Positions 9,439 through 18,407 of a DNA stretch of 21,752 nt are shown here, piece after piece. The translations under genes and the position numbers were made by a program. The stretch lies in NCBI GenBank assembly GCA_002887195.1, contig PJAB01000708.1:1-21752 (forward strand). The letters run 5' to 3'. The stretch's first letter is position 1, and each line of letters begins with the position of its first letter. Source of the stretch: Chrysochromulina parva. Lineage: Eukaryota; Haptophyta; Prymnesiales; Chrysochromulinaceae. Below the pieces are notes generated by a model. That model was not told the origin of the DNA, searched no databases, and saw only the letters and a list, made by a program, of their open reading frames with translations.

Positions 9439-9828
9439 CAAAGATGCCCCTTTCCATCGTGATCGGTCGTTGATGACGGCGACGAAAAAAGCGCTCACGG
9501 AGTTCGTCAGTTCCTTTTTTGGGGGGACGGGTTTGGTGAAAGTTCACTTTGATTTGCCCGCTCGGCAAGACGCTCCTCACAGGTTCCTGTGGAGGGCGCA
9601 GACCTTTTGGTGCATCACATTGTGGGAAGCGTCCCGCACTCCCAGGCGGGGAAACTGGGACACATTGAACTGGGAGGTATTCCTCAATCCTTATCTGGAT
9701 TCACACACTATCCCCACAACCTGATTTTGAACTAAGTGTTACGGAGGACTACGGTTCAGCTGTACCACGAATCCACCACCACTCCGTGTACTATTAAGTA
9801 CTAGACGGAGCGTGAGGTGCCACGCGTG
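9439..9828. other. Intergenic region upstream of the polyQ gene
   Basis: No gene is supportable. The first ~100 bases remain open in the polyQ frame without an ATG. The rest (9546-9828) has frequent stops and is AT-richer, with CACTCCCAG/CTGGGA-type short inverted repeats around 9638-9684. It probably holds the polyQ gene promoter and the 3' UTR of the START-like gene. Confidence 0.5.
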
Positions 9829-10812
9829 TCATCTCCGCGACATGAGCGCGTACAGCCCAGTTGCATCCTCTCTCAAGCGTGCGCGCCACGGACTCGTGGG
9901 CTCGCGGCTCGAGACAACTTTGGACGCGAGCGTCGCGATGAAGGCAGACCAAAGGAAGGGTATCACAACCGCGACCGCGAGCGTCACGAGCCATGCAGGT
10001 GCGTGAGCCATCGCGAGGCGTGCGGGGCCCAGGAAGGTGAGTCTCCTAATGGGCACTTTGAAGACGGCATCGATGTTGGTCGTCGTCGAAAGCTTTGTTT
10101 TCGTCGTGTCCGTGCGGCCGTCGCCGTCACTCGCAGCGTCCGCAACTGCCAACCTGGCAACGGCCAAGCCGAGGAATACTTCGCTGTATGAGGCGATGCT
10201 GGGTGGCAGCGCGGCGCGGTCGAAGGTCTCATCGGTCGTGATGGCCGCAACCCACTCGCCTGGAACATTTTCCTGCAGCCGGACGTGCAGCAGAACGTAC
10301 AGAGGCGGGAGCATCCAAAACCACGGAAATGTGAATGCTGCCAGCGGCCATAGTTCAGTGGGCGACGCCAGCCGGAGCACGCTGGCCGAACTGCAGATCG
10401 AGAGCCACTCAGGCAGCAGGTCGAGCTCGCGGAATAACACCACCCACTGGGCAGGCGTGGAGCCTGTGTGCGTCCCGACAAGCCGGAAGGCAAACTCCCC
10501 GGGGTCGGGGCGCGTGTATGCCTTGAGTCCGTCGAGCGAGCAAGCGAGCCTCCAGCCAGCTGCCTCGGGCGTTGTCCTCAGATGTTCGTGTACAGGCAAC
10601 AGAATGGTGCCGAGATCGGGCGCCGTGCTCGTTGAATGCGTGGTCGCAGCAGCTGGCAACTGCTCTCGTGCCTCATCATCAGGCGTACTGAGCTTCTGAG
10701 TCACTACGTGCACCAAGAGGATGACTGCCGCACCAATTATGGCGAAAAGTAACAAAGAGCCGACGACGGTCGTCACAAATCCAGCCGTGGCAGTGACAAC
10801 GCGACCAAACAT
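9829..10812 (-). CDS. START/SRPBCC-like lipid-binding domain protein with terminal membrane helices
   Basis: The product is 327 aa from an ATG. Residues about 8-38 are a strong membrane segment (TATAGFVTTVVGSLLLFAII followed by GAAVILLVHVV). Residues about 85-255 resemble a START-type (SRPBCC fold) domain. The clues are GWRLACSLDGLKAYTR, a middle of the form ELDLLPEWLSICSSASVL followed by LWPLAAFTFPWFWMLPPLYV, and a late strand with NIDAVFKVPIRRLTFLGPAR. A second hydrophobic segment (about 270-297, LVTLAVAVVIPFLWSAFIATLA) and a short basic tail end the protein. Such domains bind lipids or sterols. Here the anchors suggest a membrane-associated lipid-binding or transfer role, which is inference. 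The family assignment rests on overall pattern, not a diagnostic motif. It lies tandem with and downstream of TGS1, 173 bp away. Confidence 0.55.
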   Translation of the reverse strand: MFGRVVTATAGFVTTVVGSLLLFAIIGAAVILLVHVVTQKLSTPDDEAREQLPAAATTHSTSTAPDLGTILLPVHEHLRTTPEAAGWRLACSLDGLKAYTRPDPGEFAFRLVGTHTGSTPAQWVVLFRELDLLPEWLSICSSASVLRLASPTELWPLAAFTFPWFWMLPPLYVLLHVRLQENVPGEWVAAITTDETFDRAALPPSIASYSEVFLGLAVARLAVADAASDGDGRTDTTKTKLSTTTNIDAVFKVPIRRLTFLGPARLAMAHAPAWLVTLAVAVVIPFLWSAFIATLASKVVSSREPTSPWRARLREDATGLYALMSRR

Positions 10813-10885
10813 CCGGTCGCCGATCAGTCACCGACGGTGGCGAGGCGTCTGAGGCCCACCGTGTGGTGCCGACGCCCATAAAAAG

Positions 10886-10921
10886 GACAGACTGTGAATT
10901 GACTTGATGACAGACTGTGAA
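10886..10921. repeat. 13-bp direct repeat upstream of the START-like gene
   Basis: GACAGACTGTGAA occurs at 10886-10898 and again at 10909-10921, with a 23-bp period. It lies in the short spacer between TGS1 (3' side) and the start of the START-like gene, so it could be a promoter element pair. Nothing else supports a role. Confidence 0.5.
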
Positions 10922-10985
10922 CCTCTGAGTAGAATCCGTCTCGAAATCCTACTCTGTCGCACACCGTGCTCCCTTCCGGTGTCGG

Positions 10986-12431
<1,446 letters not shown>

Positions 12432-13067
12432 ATGGCCCTTCCGAGTTGCAAACCGCGGCACAGCCGCGACCCACCATGGGGCCCCTACTTAGGCCCCGGG
12501 ACCTATGCGAGCACAGCGGCGTCGACCTTCATCCGATCGCCCCCGAGAAATCCACCACAGAAGATCGTACCGAAACCACAACACGAATGGGGCGATGGTG
12601 CTGACATAGCGTTTACTGGCACATCGTCGACGCACTCGCAATTTAATGGCAAGATGGACGCGCTTGCAGTTCCGGTGCGCGCACCTTACAAGCCGGCGAA
12701 CAATGGGAACCCCTACAGCGCGCCCGACTGGAATGACGACTTTTCAACAACGACCATGAATTCCTTCCAACCATTTGGGAGAGTAGTGGTCGCCACACCG
12801 TTTAGGCCGAAAGAGCAGGACAAGGTGGACGTACCGATGGAGCTGCACACGACGTCCCGTGATCACTTCGTACCGTTCAAAGAGACCTTCCGGCGCCATC
12901 CCTTGCGTCCCGTGCAGGGGCCGCAGCCATATGGAAGTGTAGACGACGGGCCCTTCGATCACACCTCCACCTCGCGCACGGCGTTTCCGCCGCACGCAGT
13001 GAAGCCGTATGTTCCAGCGCTGAAGCCCAAGCCCACGCTGGGCTCATTCAAGGATTCGTTCATGTGA
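12432..13067 (+). CDS. SAXO/FAM154-like axonemal microtubule-associated protein
   Basis: The product is 211 aa, rich in Pro, Phe and Thr, with no hydrophobic segments. It contains four spaced degenerate modules: FTGTSSTHSQF (61-71), FSTTTMNSFQPF (104-115), LHTTSRDHFVPF (138-149) and DHTSTSRTAFPPH (176-188). Each has a Thr/Ser triplet followed by an aromatic residue. Intervening pieces such as RVVVATPFRPK and RRHPLRPVQGP alternate basic and proline residues. This layout matches SAXO/FAM154-type microtubule inner or stabilising proteins of flagella. I infer a flagellated cell and a role in binding tubulin in the axoneme. The N-terminal segment (WGPYLGPGTY) resembles the P-G-P-G-x-Y motif of the related STPG (sperm-tail PG-rich) proteins, so that group is an alternative. 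A TGTAA lies 17 bases past the stop. Confidence 0.65.
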   Translation: MALPSCKPRHSRDPPWGPYLGPGTYASTAASTFIRSPPRNPPQKIVPKPQHEWGDGADIAFTGTSSTHSQFNGKMDALAVPVRAPYKPANNGNPYSAPDWNDDFSTTTMNSFQPFGRVVVATPFRPKEQDKVDVPMELHTTSRDHFVPFKETFRRHPLRPVQGPQPYGSVDDGPFDHTSTSRTAFPPHAVKPYVPALKPKPTLGSFKDSFM

Positions 13068-13432
13068 GCAAGAAACTCGGATTTGTAATGCGGCGCGCGA
13101 TGAGCGATGTTCTGAGCACATCTCAGTCGGCGTGATGTTAGTCTTTTCTCTCTCAGTATTCAGCCATATGATGAATTTCATGTCACAGTGTGGCATGTGT
13201 TTCGCAGAAGCGCACCTGGGCGCGAGCCAAGCTGAACGGAAACTGATATTTTCCAGTAACCTGAAGACAAGTAGGCCGAGAGGGCCCGCGACTCAGAGAG
13301 AGGGCGTGTAGAGGGGGTAGAGCAGGGACGAGGCCCCGGTTAATCAGGGACATCCCCGGTTGAAGAAGGACTCGAAAGAAGGACTTCCCACACGCCACTC
13401 GCACGGCGCACGGCCACGTCCATGATGTGCCA
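13068..13432. other. Convergent intergenic region
   Basis: This spacer lies between the SAXO-like stop and the end of the Cys-rich coding-like segment. I see no gene. It holds small direct repeats (CCCCGGTT near 13335 and 13355; GAAGGACT near 13364 and 13378) and AT-rich sequence around 13140-13190. It is probably 3' UTR for transcripts from both sides. Confidence 0.5.
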
Positions 13433-13729
13433 TCAACCTATCATCCTAATTTGGCGAACAGCTTGAGGGACTCCGACGAGGCTGACTCCACCTGTAGCTT
13501 CTGGGGTTCGGTCGGCAGTGTTTGCCTTGGGTCCGCAGCACCCGCAGCACTTGCCGTCGCGATTGCAGCACTTGCCGGGCGCGCAGCAGAGCTTTTTCCG
13601 AATGGAGCAGTACATGCCACAGCAGATGCTGAGGAAGGCGATGCCACCGACGACGCCACCGACGACGCCACCGACGACGCCACCGATGATGGCAATTGCT
13701 GGATCGGCCCTATGGCAACTTACTGGTAG
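13433..13729 (-). CDS. In-frame transmembrane, cysteine-rich segment following the amidohydrolase stop codon
   Basis: These 98 codons lie in exactly the same frame as the amidohydrolase, directly after its TGA; the next codon is CTA. Once past about 12 linker codons the translation is a Gly/Val membrane helix (AIAIIGGVVGGVVGGVVGGI and AFLSICCG). A basic stop-transfer (IRKK) comes next, then a Cys-rich tail (CCAPGKCCNRDGKCCGCCG) and about 33 plain residues. Third positions from GCC-ATC-ATC through the Cys region are almost all G or C, as in real genes nearby, while the first 12 codons are not. No ATG precedes the helix. It may therefore be a readthrough extension (UGA-CUA is a known readthrough context), a 3' exon reached by splicing (possible acceptor ATCCAG before CAATTGCC), or the tail of another transcript. 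The membrane and Cys layout is seen; the mechanism is inference. Confidence 0.4.
   Translation of the reverse strand, partial: LPVSCHRADPAIAIIGGVVGGVVGGVVGGIAFLSICCGMYCSIRKKLCCAPGKCCNRDGKCCGCCGPKANTADRTPEATGGVSLVGVPQAVRQIRMIG
13643..13690. repeat. 12-bp tandem repeat, four copies
   Basis: GCCACCGACGAC occurs three times in tandem (13643-13678), followed by the variant GCCACCGATGAT. On the minus strand it encodes the repeated Val-Val-Gly-Gly of the membrane helix in the segment after the amidohydrolase. Confidence 0.9.
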
Positions 13730-14752
13730 TCAGCACGCTGGCTGCGCCGCGAATCCAAAGAGCTCGGCGCACGTGCCGCCCATGAGCGCGTCGCGCGCCC
13801 TGGCGTCTAGCTCCGGCGCTGTCCATTGGTCAGGTACCTTGGCCGCGTGCGTGTAGTCCATCGCGGCCGCCGTCTCGGTGATGCCCTCCGGGAGCGGGAA
13901 ACCACCAGGAAGCACAAAGGGGTAGTCACTTCCCCACATGAGGCGTGACGGGCTATATGCCTTGAGCAGCTGCACGACGCGCGGCTCCAGGTCCGCAAAC
14001 GGCGGCGCCTCAGCCGACGTGCGGAAGAGAGCCGACACCTTGACGTAGACTTGCGGGTAGAAGGCGAGCCCCATGAGACCTTGCCAACTCGCCTCGTCGT
14101 CTTGGGCCGAGTCGCCGAGCTGTCCGCCAATGGCAGGCTGGCGAAAGAAGCCGAGGTGGTCGATGACGACCTTCGTCGCGGGGAACTCCTCACATAGCTC
14201 GCGCAGCGCTGGCACGAAGGGGCCGAGCCCCTTGAAGGCCATGACACCCACGACCATCCCGAGCTCGCCCGCACGCTTGTAGAGCGCCTTACCGACGGGC
14301 GACGCGAGGCCAGCCGGGAAGTTGCCAGCGTTGAAGCGCACTCCGACGAAGCCTTGCGCATGCAGAGCCTCGAGGGCCGCCACCGCATCGTCGGGCAGTA
14401 GTGTTGGGTTGGCAAGGCCCATGCCCTTGAAAAAGTCGGGGTGCTCGTTGAGAGCATGGGCAACGTAGCTGTGATCATACATGTGATTAGCAGGCTGCAC
14501 GACCAGAGCACCGCTGACACCGGCTTCCCGCGCCCGTGCAATGTAGGTCTCAGCCGTCGCGAGCGTTGCCAAAGTTGCCGGAGGCGCCGCGGCCCACGGA
14601 AATGGTGGCTCACCTGAAGACCAAAGGTGGATGGCGGAATCAATCACGCGGCGCTGCATGGTGCTCGAACCGCCCACTCTTGGCACTCCCGGCAACGAGC
14701 ACAGAGTGAGGAGCACGCGCCGCGATAGCCGCGTTCCCGCTTGCTCGAGCAT
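13730..14752 (-). CDS. Amidohydrolase family 2 (Amidohydro_2, COG3618-type) metal-dependent hydrolase
   Basis: The product is 340 aa from an ATG. Residues 1-31 are basic and hydrophobic (RLSRRVLLTLCSLPGVPR) and look like an organelle or signal presequence; the catalytic domain starts near Met32. Family landmarks in order are VIDSAIHLW (36-44), GALVVQPANHMYDHSYV (81-97), FVGVRFNAGN (135-144), KVVIDHLGFF (194-203), VYVKVSALFR (235-244), LMWGSDYPFV (271-280) and a terminal MGGTCAELFGF. The pattern matches the plant/algal amidohydrolase branch related to lactonases. Members are TIM-barrel hydrolases, and the substrate here is unknown. One oddity is that the usual D-x-H-x-H motif at strand 1 reads D-S-A-I-H, so the first metal His is Ala40. 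His42, His199 and Asp276 remain. The stop is TGA followed by CTA, with the same frame staying open 98 codons beyond. Confidence 0.85.
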   Translation of the reverse strand: MLEQAGTRLSRRVLLTLCSLPGVPRVGGSSTMQRRVIDSAIHLWSSGEPPFPWAAAPPATLATLATAETYIARAREAGVSGALVVQPANHMYDHSYVAHALNEHPDFFKGMGLANPTLLPDDAVAALEALHAQGFVGVRFNAGNFPAGLASPVGKALYKRAGELGMVVGVMAFKGLGPFVPALRELCEEFPATKVVIDHLGFFRQPAIGGQLGDSAQDDEASWQGLMGLAFYPQVYVKVSALFRTSAEAPPFADLEPRVVQLLKAYSPSRLMWGSDYPFVLPGGFPLPEGITETAAAMDYTHAAKVPDQWTAPELDARARDALMGGTCAELFGFAAQPAC

Positions 14753-14871
14753 GAACGCATGTGAATGAATTCATTAAACGCGTGACTTCACACAACACGA
14801 AGCAGAATTGAACTCACACCACACGAATTAATTCACAACACGTTCAACGCAATCTCAAATTCACAAGCGAA
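14753..14871. promoter_or_regulatory. AT-rich candidate promoter of the amidohydrolase gene with repeated TTCACA elements
   Basis: This AT-rich stretch lies immediately upstream of the amidohydrolase ATG (gene reads leftward). It holds imperfect copies of a TTCACAnnACACGAA-like element (14786-14801, 14812-14827, 14831-14845, with a shorter one at 14859-14871). It also holds two perfect palindromes, AATGAATTCATT (14764-14775) and GAATTAATTC (14825-14834). A regulatory role is inferred from position only. Confidence 0.4.
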
Positions 14872-15450
14872 GGACCGATGAGATGAGACACATGCGGAGC
14901 CGGACGACGGTGAGCTGAAAACTTGTAACTTCCTCTGCTGAAAACTTCCCTGGTAACGTGGGCCGAAGCCGCTGAGAGTTACTAGTAACTTGAAGCAGCG
15001 AATGTTACGTCTTACACGATCGTACGAACACGACGGTGTACAAGGTAATGTACATAAGGCAGCGCGTCAGACACCAACGCTTTCTCTTCCCCAAAGCTTT
15101 GCCGATTAATGGCCTGTGTTAATACGGTAGTGTTAGCACGGGCTGTGTCGGCCACACCTCCGTCCATAGCGATAGAGGCCCTCGTGCTTGGGGGTCCGGA
15201 GCGTGTGCGCGCGTTGTGTTGAACAGCAGCAGCAGCACACCACCTGACCCGCTTACGTCGGATTGATGCGACACAGCGTGACGAAGTGTAGCGGTGTCCA
15301 GCGTAGGTACCACGGCGCAAACGTTCCAGTCCATGAGCGCTAACGTTCCAGTCCATGAGCGCTAGATGGTAGAAGAGGAGTAGCGTACTGCATGCAGTAT
15401 GATTGCATCGGGTTCTCTGATCTCTGTGCAGCCACTCACACGCGCTCTGA
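14872..15450. other. Gene-free spacer
   Basis: No supportable gene is present. A minus-strand frame spans 15012-15551 but overlaps a better gene in another frame, includes a tandem repeat, and lacks domain-like composition. Visible structure includes an 11-bp repeat GCTGAAAACTT (14914-14924, 14937-14947) and a 14-bp palindrome AGTTACTAGTAACT (14977-14990). A 22-bp tandem duplication at 15320-15363 is listed separately. Confidence 0.5.
15320..15363. repeat. Perfect 22-bp tandem duplication
   Basis: The unit runs 15320-15341 and is repeated exactly at 15342-15363; it begins AACGTTCCAGTCC and ends ATGAGCGCT. It lies in the spacer downstream of the small membrane-protein gene. It looks like a recent slippage or duplication event. 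Confidence 0.9.
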
Positions 15451-15753
15451 TCAGAGATGCTCCAAGAAGGTATATAGGCTATCGATGGCCTTACTAATCG
15501 AACCACGTAGCCGCTCGTGGTTGTCGTATCGTTGCGAGGAGGAAAACGCATAGTCGTAGACCACCTTCCAGAGGAAAAGATGCATCAAGCCAAAGAGAGC
15601 GAGGAGCAAGAGGATGACACGAATGGAGACGGACGATAGCAATGGTCGGACGGTATCCATGCCCTCGGGTACATACTCGCCCTGCGGGTCCTCCTTCTGA
15701 TCAGCCGCCGCCTTGCGCTGCCGCAACCCGTCACCGGCCTTCCAGCCCTTCAT
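15451..15753 (-). CDS. Small single-pass membrane protein, family unknown
   Basis: The product is 100 aa from an ATG. The first ~40 residues are charged and polar (KAGDGLRQRKAAADQKEDPQ). A single strong membrane helix follows at about residues 42-66 (VSIRVILLLLALFGLMHLFL, continuing WKVV). After it comes a polar C-terminus with an amphipathic end (SISKAIDSLYTFLEHL). No signal peptide precedes the helix, so it is probably anchored with the N-terminus on one side and ~34 residues on the other. I do not recognise the family. It is transcribed away from the mitochondrial EF-G gene, with 175 bp between the two ATGs, so the two may share a promoter region. An alternative ATG in another frame lies 25 bases upstream. 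Confidence 0.5.
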   Translation of the reverse strand: MKGWKAGDGLRQRKAAADQKEDPQGEYVPEGMDTVRPLLSSVSIRVILLLLALFGLMHLFLWKVVYDYAFSSSQRYDNHERLRGSISKAIDSLYTFLEHL

Positions 15754-15928
15754 GGCCCTTATGACGACCTTGCTCCATGGATGGCTGTGGAAACTCAGAG
15801 AAGCCTGAATCTGAAATGCTGGAACTGCCCCTCACGAAAGTCGTGATCGGGAAGCTTTTAAGTTACATGTACATGTAACCGAAGACTACTCCCGCGAGGA
15901 AGTTGGAGCCACGTGGATTCACGACACG
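15754..15928. promoter_or_regulatory. Compact bidirectional promoter region of EF-G1 and the small membrane protein
   Basis: Only 175 bp separate the two divergent ATGs. It contains the string ATGGCTGTGGAAACTCAG (15781-15798), which recurs with one mismatch at 20317-20334, and an 18-bp palindrome. No TATA box is evident. Confidence 0.55.
15862..15879. promoter_or_regulatory. 18-bp perfect palindrome, candidate dimeric factor site
   Basis: GTTACATGTACATGTAAC is a perfect palindrome, centred about 58 bp upstream of the EF-G1 ATG and about 117 bp from the ATG of the divergent gene. Two ACATGTA cores overlap at the centre. A dimeric transcription factor site is the natural guess; no known site is claimed. 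Confidence 0.45.
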
Positions 15929-16255
15929 ATGCATCGGCCATTGAGAACAGTCGCGGCGCTGAGCCGCACGGCGGCGGCAGCATCTCTCGGCCGAACAGCG
16001 GTGACAGCACTGAGCTGCCGTGGCCTCGCAACGGAGCCGCGGATGCTGCGCAACTTCGGCATCAGCGCACACATCGACAGTGGCAAGACGACGCTCACCG
16101 AGCGGATCCTCTACTTCACCGGCAAGATCGATGCCATCCATGAGGTGCGGGGCAAGGACGGCGTGGGCGCAAAGATGGATTCGATGGAGCTTGAACGTGA
16201 AAAGGGTATCACCATCCAATCCGCCGCAACGCACTGCGAATGGAAAGGCACCAAT

Positions 16256-16293
<38 letters not shown>

Positions 16294-18136
16294 AATCGAG
16301 GTCGAACGCGCGCTTCGCGTGCTCGACGGCGCGATCCTCGTGCTCTGCGGTGTGGCGGGCGTGCAATCGCAGTCGATCACGGTCGATCGACAGATGAAGC
16401 GGTACAACGTGCCGCGCATCGCCTTCATCAACAAGCTCGATCGTGAGGGTTCGAACCCGGATAGTGTCATCGAGGCGCTGCGCTCGAAGCTGCAGCTGAA
16501 CGCGGCGGCGTGCCAGCTTCCGATCGGTCTCTCGCGTGCCCACGAAGGGGTCATCGACCTGGTCGAGATGCAGGCGATCTACTTCGAGGGCCCCAACAGC
16601 GAGAACGAGGTGAAGCGCGCCGTGCCGGCGGAGCTGTTGGAGGACGCGAAGGCCAAACGTCAATCGCTCCTCGAGAAGCTCGCGGACGTGGATGAGGTGA
16701 TCGCGGACCTCTTCCTGGCCGAGGAGGAGCCCGACGTGCCCACGCTCCGTGCTGCCATCCGTCGCCAGACCATCGCGCTCAAGTTCGTGCCCGTGTTCAT
16801 GGGCTCGGCTTTCAAGAATAAGGGTGTGCACCCGTTGCTCGACGCGGTGTGCCACTACCTGCCCGCACCGACCGACGTGACCAACACGGCGCTGGATCTG
16901 AAGAACGGCGAGGCGAAGGTGAACCTCACGGGCAATCCCAACGACCCGTTCGTGGGCCTCGCCTTCAAGCTCGAGGAGGGAAAGTTTGGTCAGCTGACGT
17001 ACATGCGGATCTACCAGGGGCGCGTCACACGAGGCGACACCATCTTCTCGATGGCCGACATGAACAAGGTGCGCGTGCCGAAGCTGGTGCGCATGCACTC
17101 GAATGAGATGCAGGAGATCGACTCGTGCGAGGCGGGCGACATCGTCGCCATGTTCGGCGTCGAGACCGCCTCAGGCACCACCTTCACGGACGGTTCCGTA
17201 CGCCAGTCGATGACGTCCATGTACGTCCCCGACCCGGTGGTCTCACTCGCGCTCATCCCGAAGAACCGCACCGCGCCCAACTTTTCGAAGGCCCTCGGCC
17301 GCTTTAGTAAGGAGGATCCCACCTTCCGCGTGCACACCGACGACGAATCTGGCGAGACCATCATCAGCGGAATGGGCGAGCTCCACCTCGAGATTTACGT
17401 CGAGCGCATGAAGCGCGAGTACAACTGCGAGTGCACGACCGGTGCACCCAAGGTGGCCATCCGCGAGACGGCGGCGAGGCGAGCGACGTTCTCGTACACG
17501 CACAAGAAGCAGAGCGGTGGCTCGGGGCAGTTTGGAAGGGTGGAGGGCTACATCGAGCCCCTTGATGAAGAACTCCTCGGCAAGGCGGGTGTGGAATTCC
17601 GATCGGAGCTGAGCGGCAACAACATCCCACCCGAGTTCCTTCCCGCCATCGAGAAGGGCTTCCGCGAAGCGATGCTCAAGGGACCGCTCGTGGGCTGCCC
17701 GGTCATGGGCGTGCGCGTCGTGCTCCAGGACGGCGCCGCGCATGCCGTCGACTCGAACGAGATTGCGTTCAGATCTGCCGCCAAGGGAGCGTTCCGGGAA
17801 GCGATGCGTGATGCGAAAGCGGTCGTTCTCGAGCCGATCATGTCGGTGGAGGTGGCGGTGCCCGCCGAGTACCAGGGCGCCGCCGTTGCGCAGCTCTCGA
17901 CACGGAAGGGCACCGTGAACCAGGTGGACGGCTCCGAGTATGCGACGATCACGGCCGACGTGCCGCTGCAGAATATGTTTGGGTACTCGTCGGACTTGCG
18001 CTCTGCGACTCAGGGGAAGGGAGAGTACGCGATGGAGTACAAAATGCATGCGCCGATGATGCGCGACAAGCAGGAGGAGCTCATCAAGGCGTACCAGGAG
18101 AAGATGAAGAATAAGGGCGCCAAAGACGATGACTGA
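15929..18136 (+). CDS. GFM1: Mitochondrial translation elongation factor G1
   Basis: The product is 735 aa from an ATG, intronless, close to the length of other mitochondrial EF-G1 proteins. Residues 1-35 are a mitochondrial presequence: Arg/Ala/Ser/Thr-rich, no acids, ending near SCRGLATEP. The GTPase motifs are all present: G1 AHIDSGKTT (47-55), switch I with [15 protein letters not shown]3 DTPGHVDF, G4 NKLD and G5 GSAFKNKGV. Domains II-V follow, including [20 protein letters not shown] and the C-terminal [18 protein letters not shown]. Ser in G1 (HIDSGKTT) is typical of the mitochondrial EFG1 branch rather than plastid EF-G. It drives translocation of tRNA and mRNA on the mitoribosome using GTP. 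A TGTAA lies 22 bases beyond the stop. The gene is convergent with IF-3, with 271 bp between. Confidence 0.96.
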
Positions 18137-18407
18137 TGATCACACAAACCACCCCGGTGTAAACGCGCGTCCTCGTACCGCAACTTAGTTTAAGGTCGTG
18201 AGATGACACGATGAGCATGCATTCGAAAAGTAAACAGCAAACATCAGCATCTAGTAGTTTTCGGTGCGAGGGTGCAGGGTGCTGCTGCTGCTACACTGAT
18301 CTCTATCGCAGGCGACCGCGTCGCCGCGCGCCGCGGGTCCGTCGCCGCCCCGGCGCTCCCGGGTCCCGCGTGCGACAGAGCACAGACCCAACCGAAACGC
18401 AAAAGCC

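Noticed and set aside
13427..13729. Plus-strand 100-codon frame with repeated DATD
   Set aside because: It reads the 12-bp repeat on the opposite strand. The minus-strand frame gives a coherent membrane helix and Cys-rich tail with G/C-ending codons.
14977..14990. 14-bp perfect palindrome AGTTACTAGTAACT
   Set aside because: About one perfect 14-bp palindrome is expected by chance in a window of this size, and it is not close to any gene start.
15012..15551. 179-codon minus-strand frame in the spacer
   Set aside because: It overlaps the small membrane-protein gene in another frame, contains the 22-bp duplication, and has no hydrophobic, domain or codon-bias support.
16447..16462. GGTTCGAACCC resembling a tRNA B box
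   Set aside because: It lies inside the conserved EF-G1 coding sequence and no cloverleaf or A box could be built around it. A similar GTTCGAACCC at about 11000 lies in TGS1.
15863..17098. 411-codon minus-strand frame opposite EF-G1
   Set aside because: It is antisense to highly conserved GTPase motifs, and its His/Arg/Leu/Val/Asp-rich translation is typical of a complementary-frame shadow.
18158..18162. TGTAA after EF-G1 (and at 13084-13088 after the SAXO-like gene) as a poly(A) signal
   Set aside because: It appears shortly after only two of the stop codons I checked and is too short to be significant. No consistent poly(A) signal could be established for the window.
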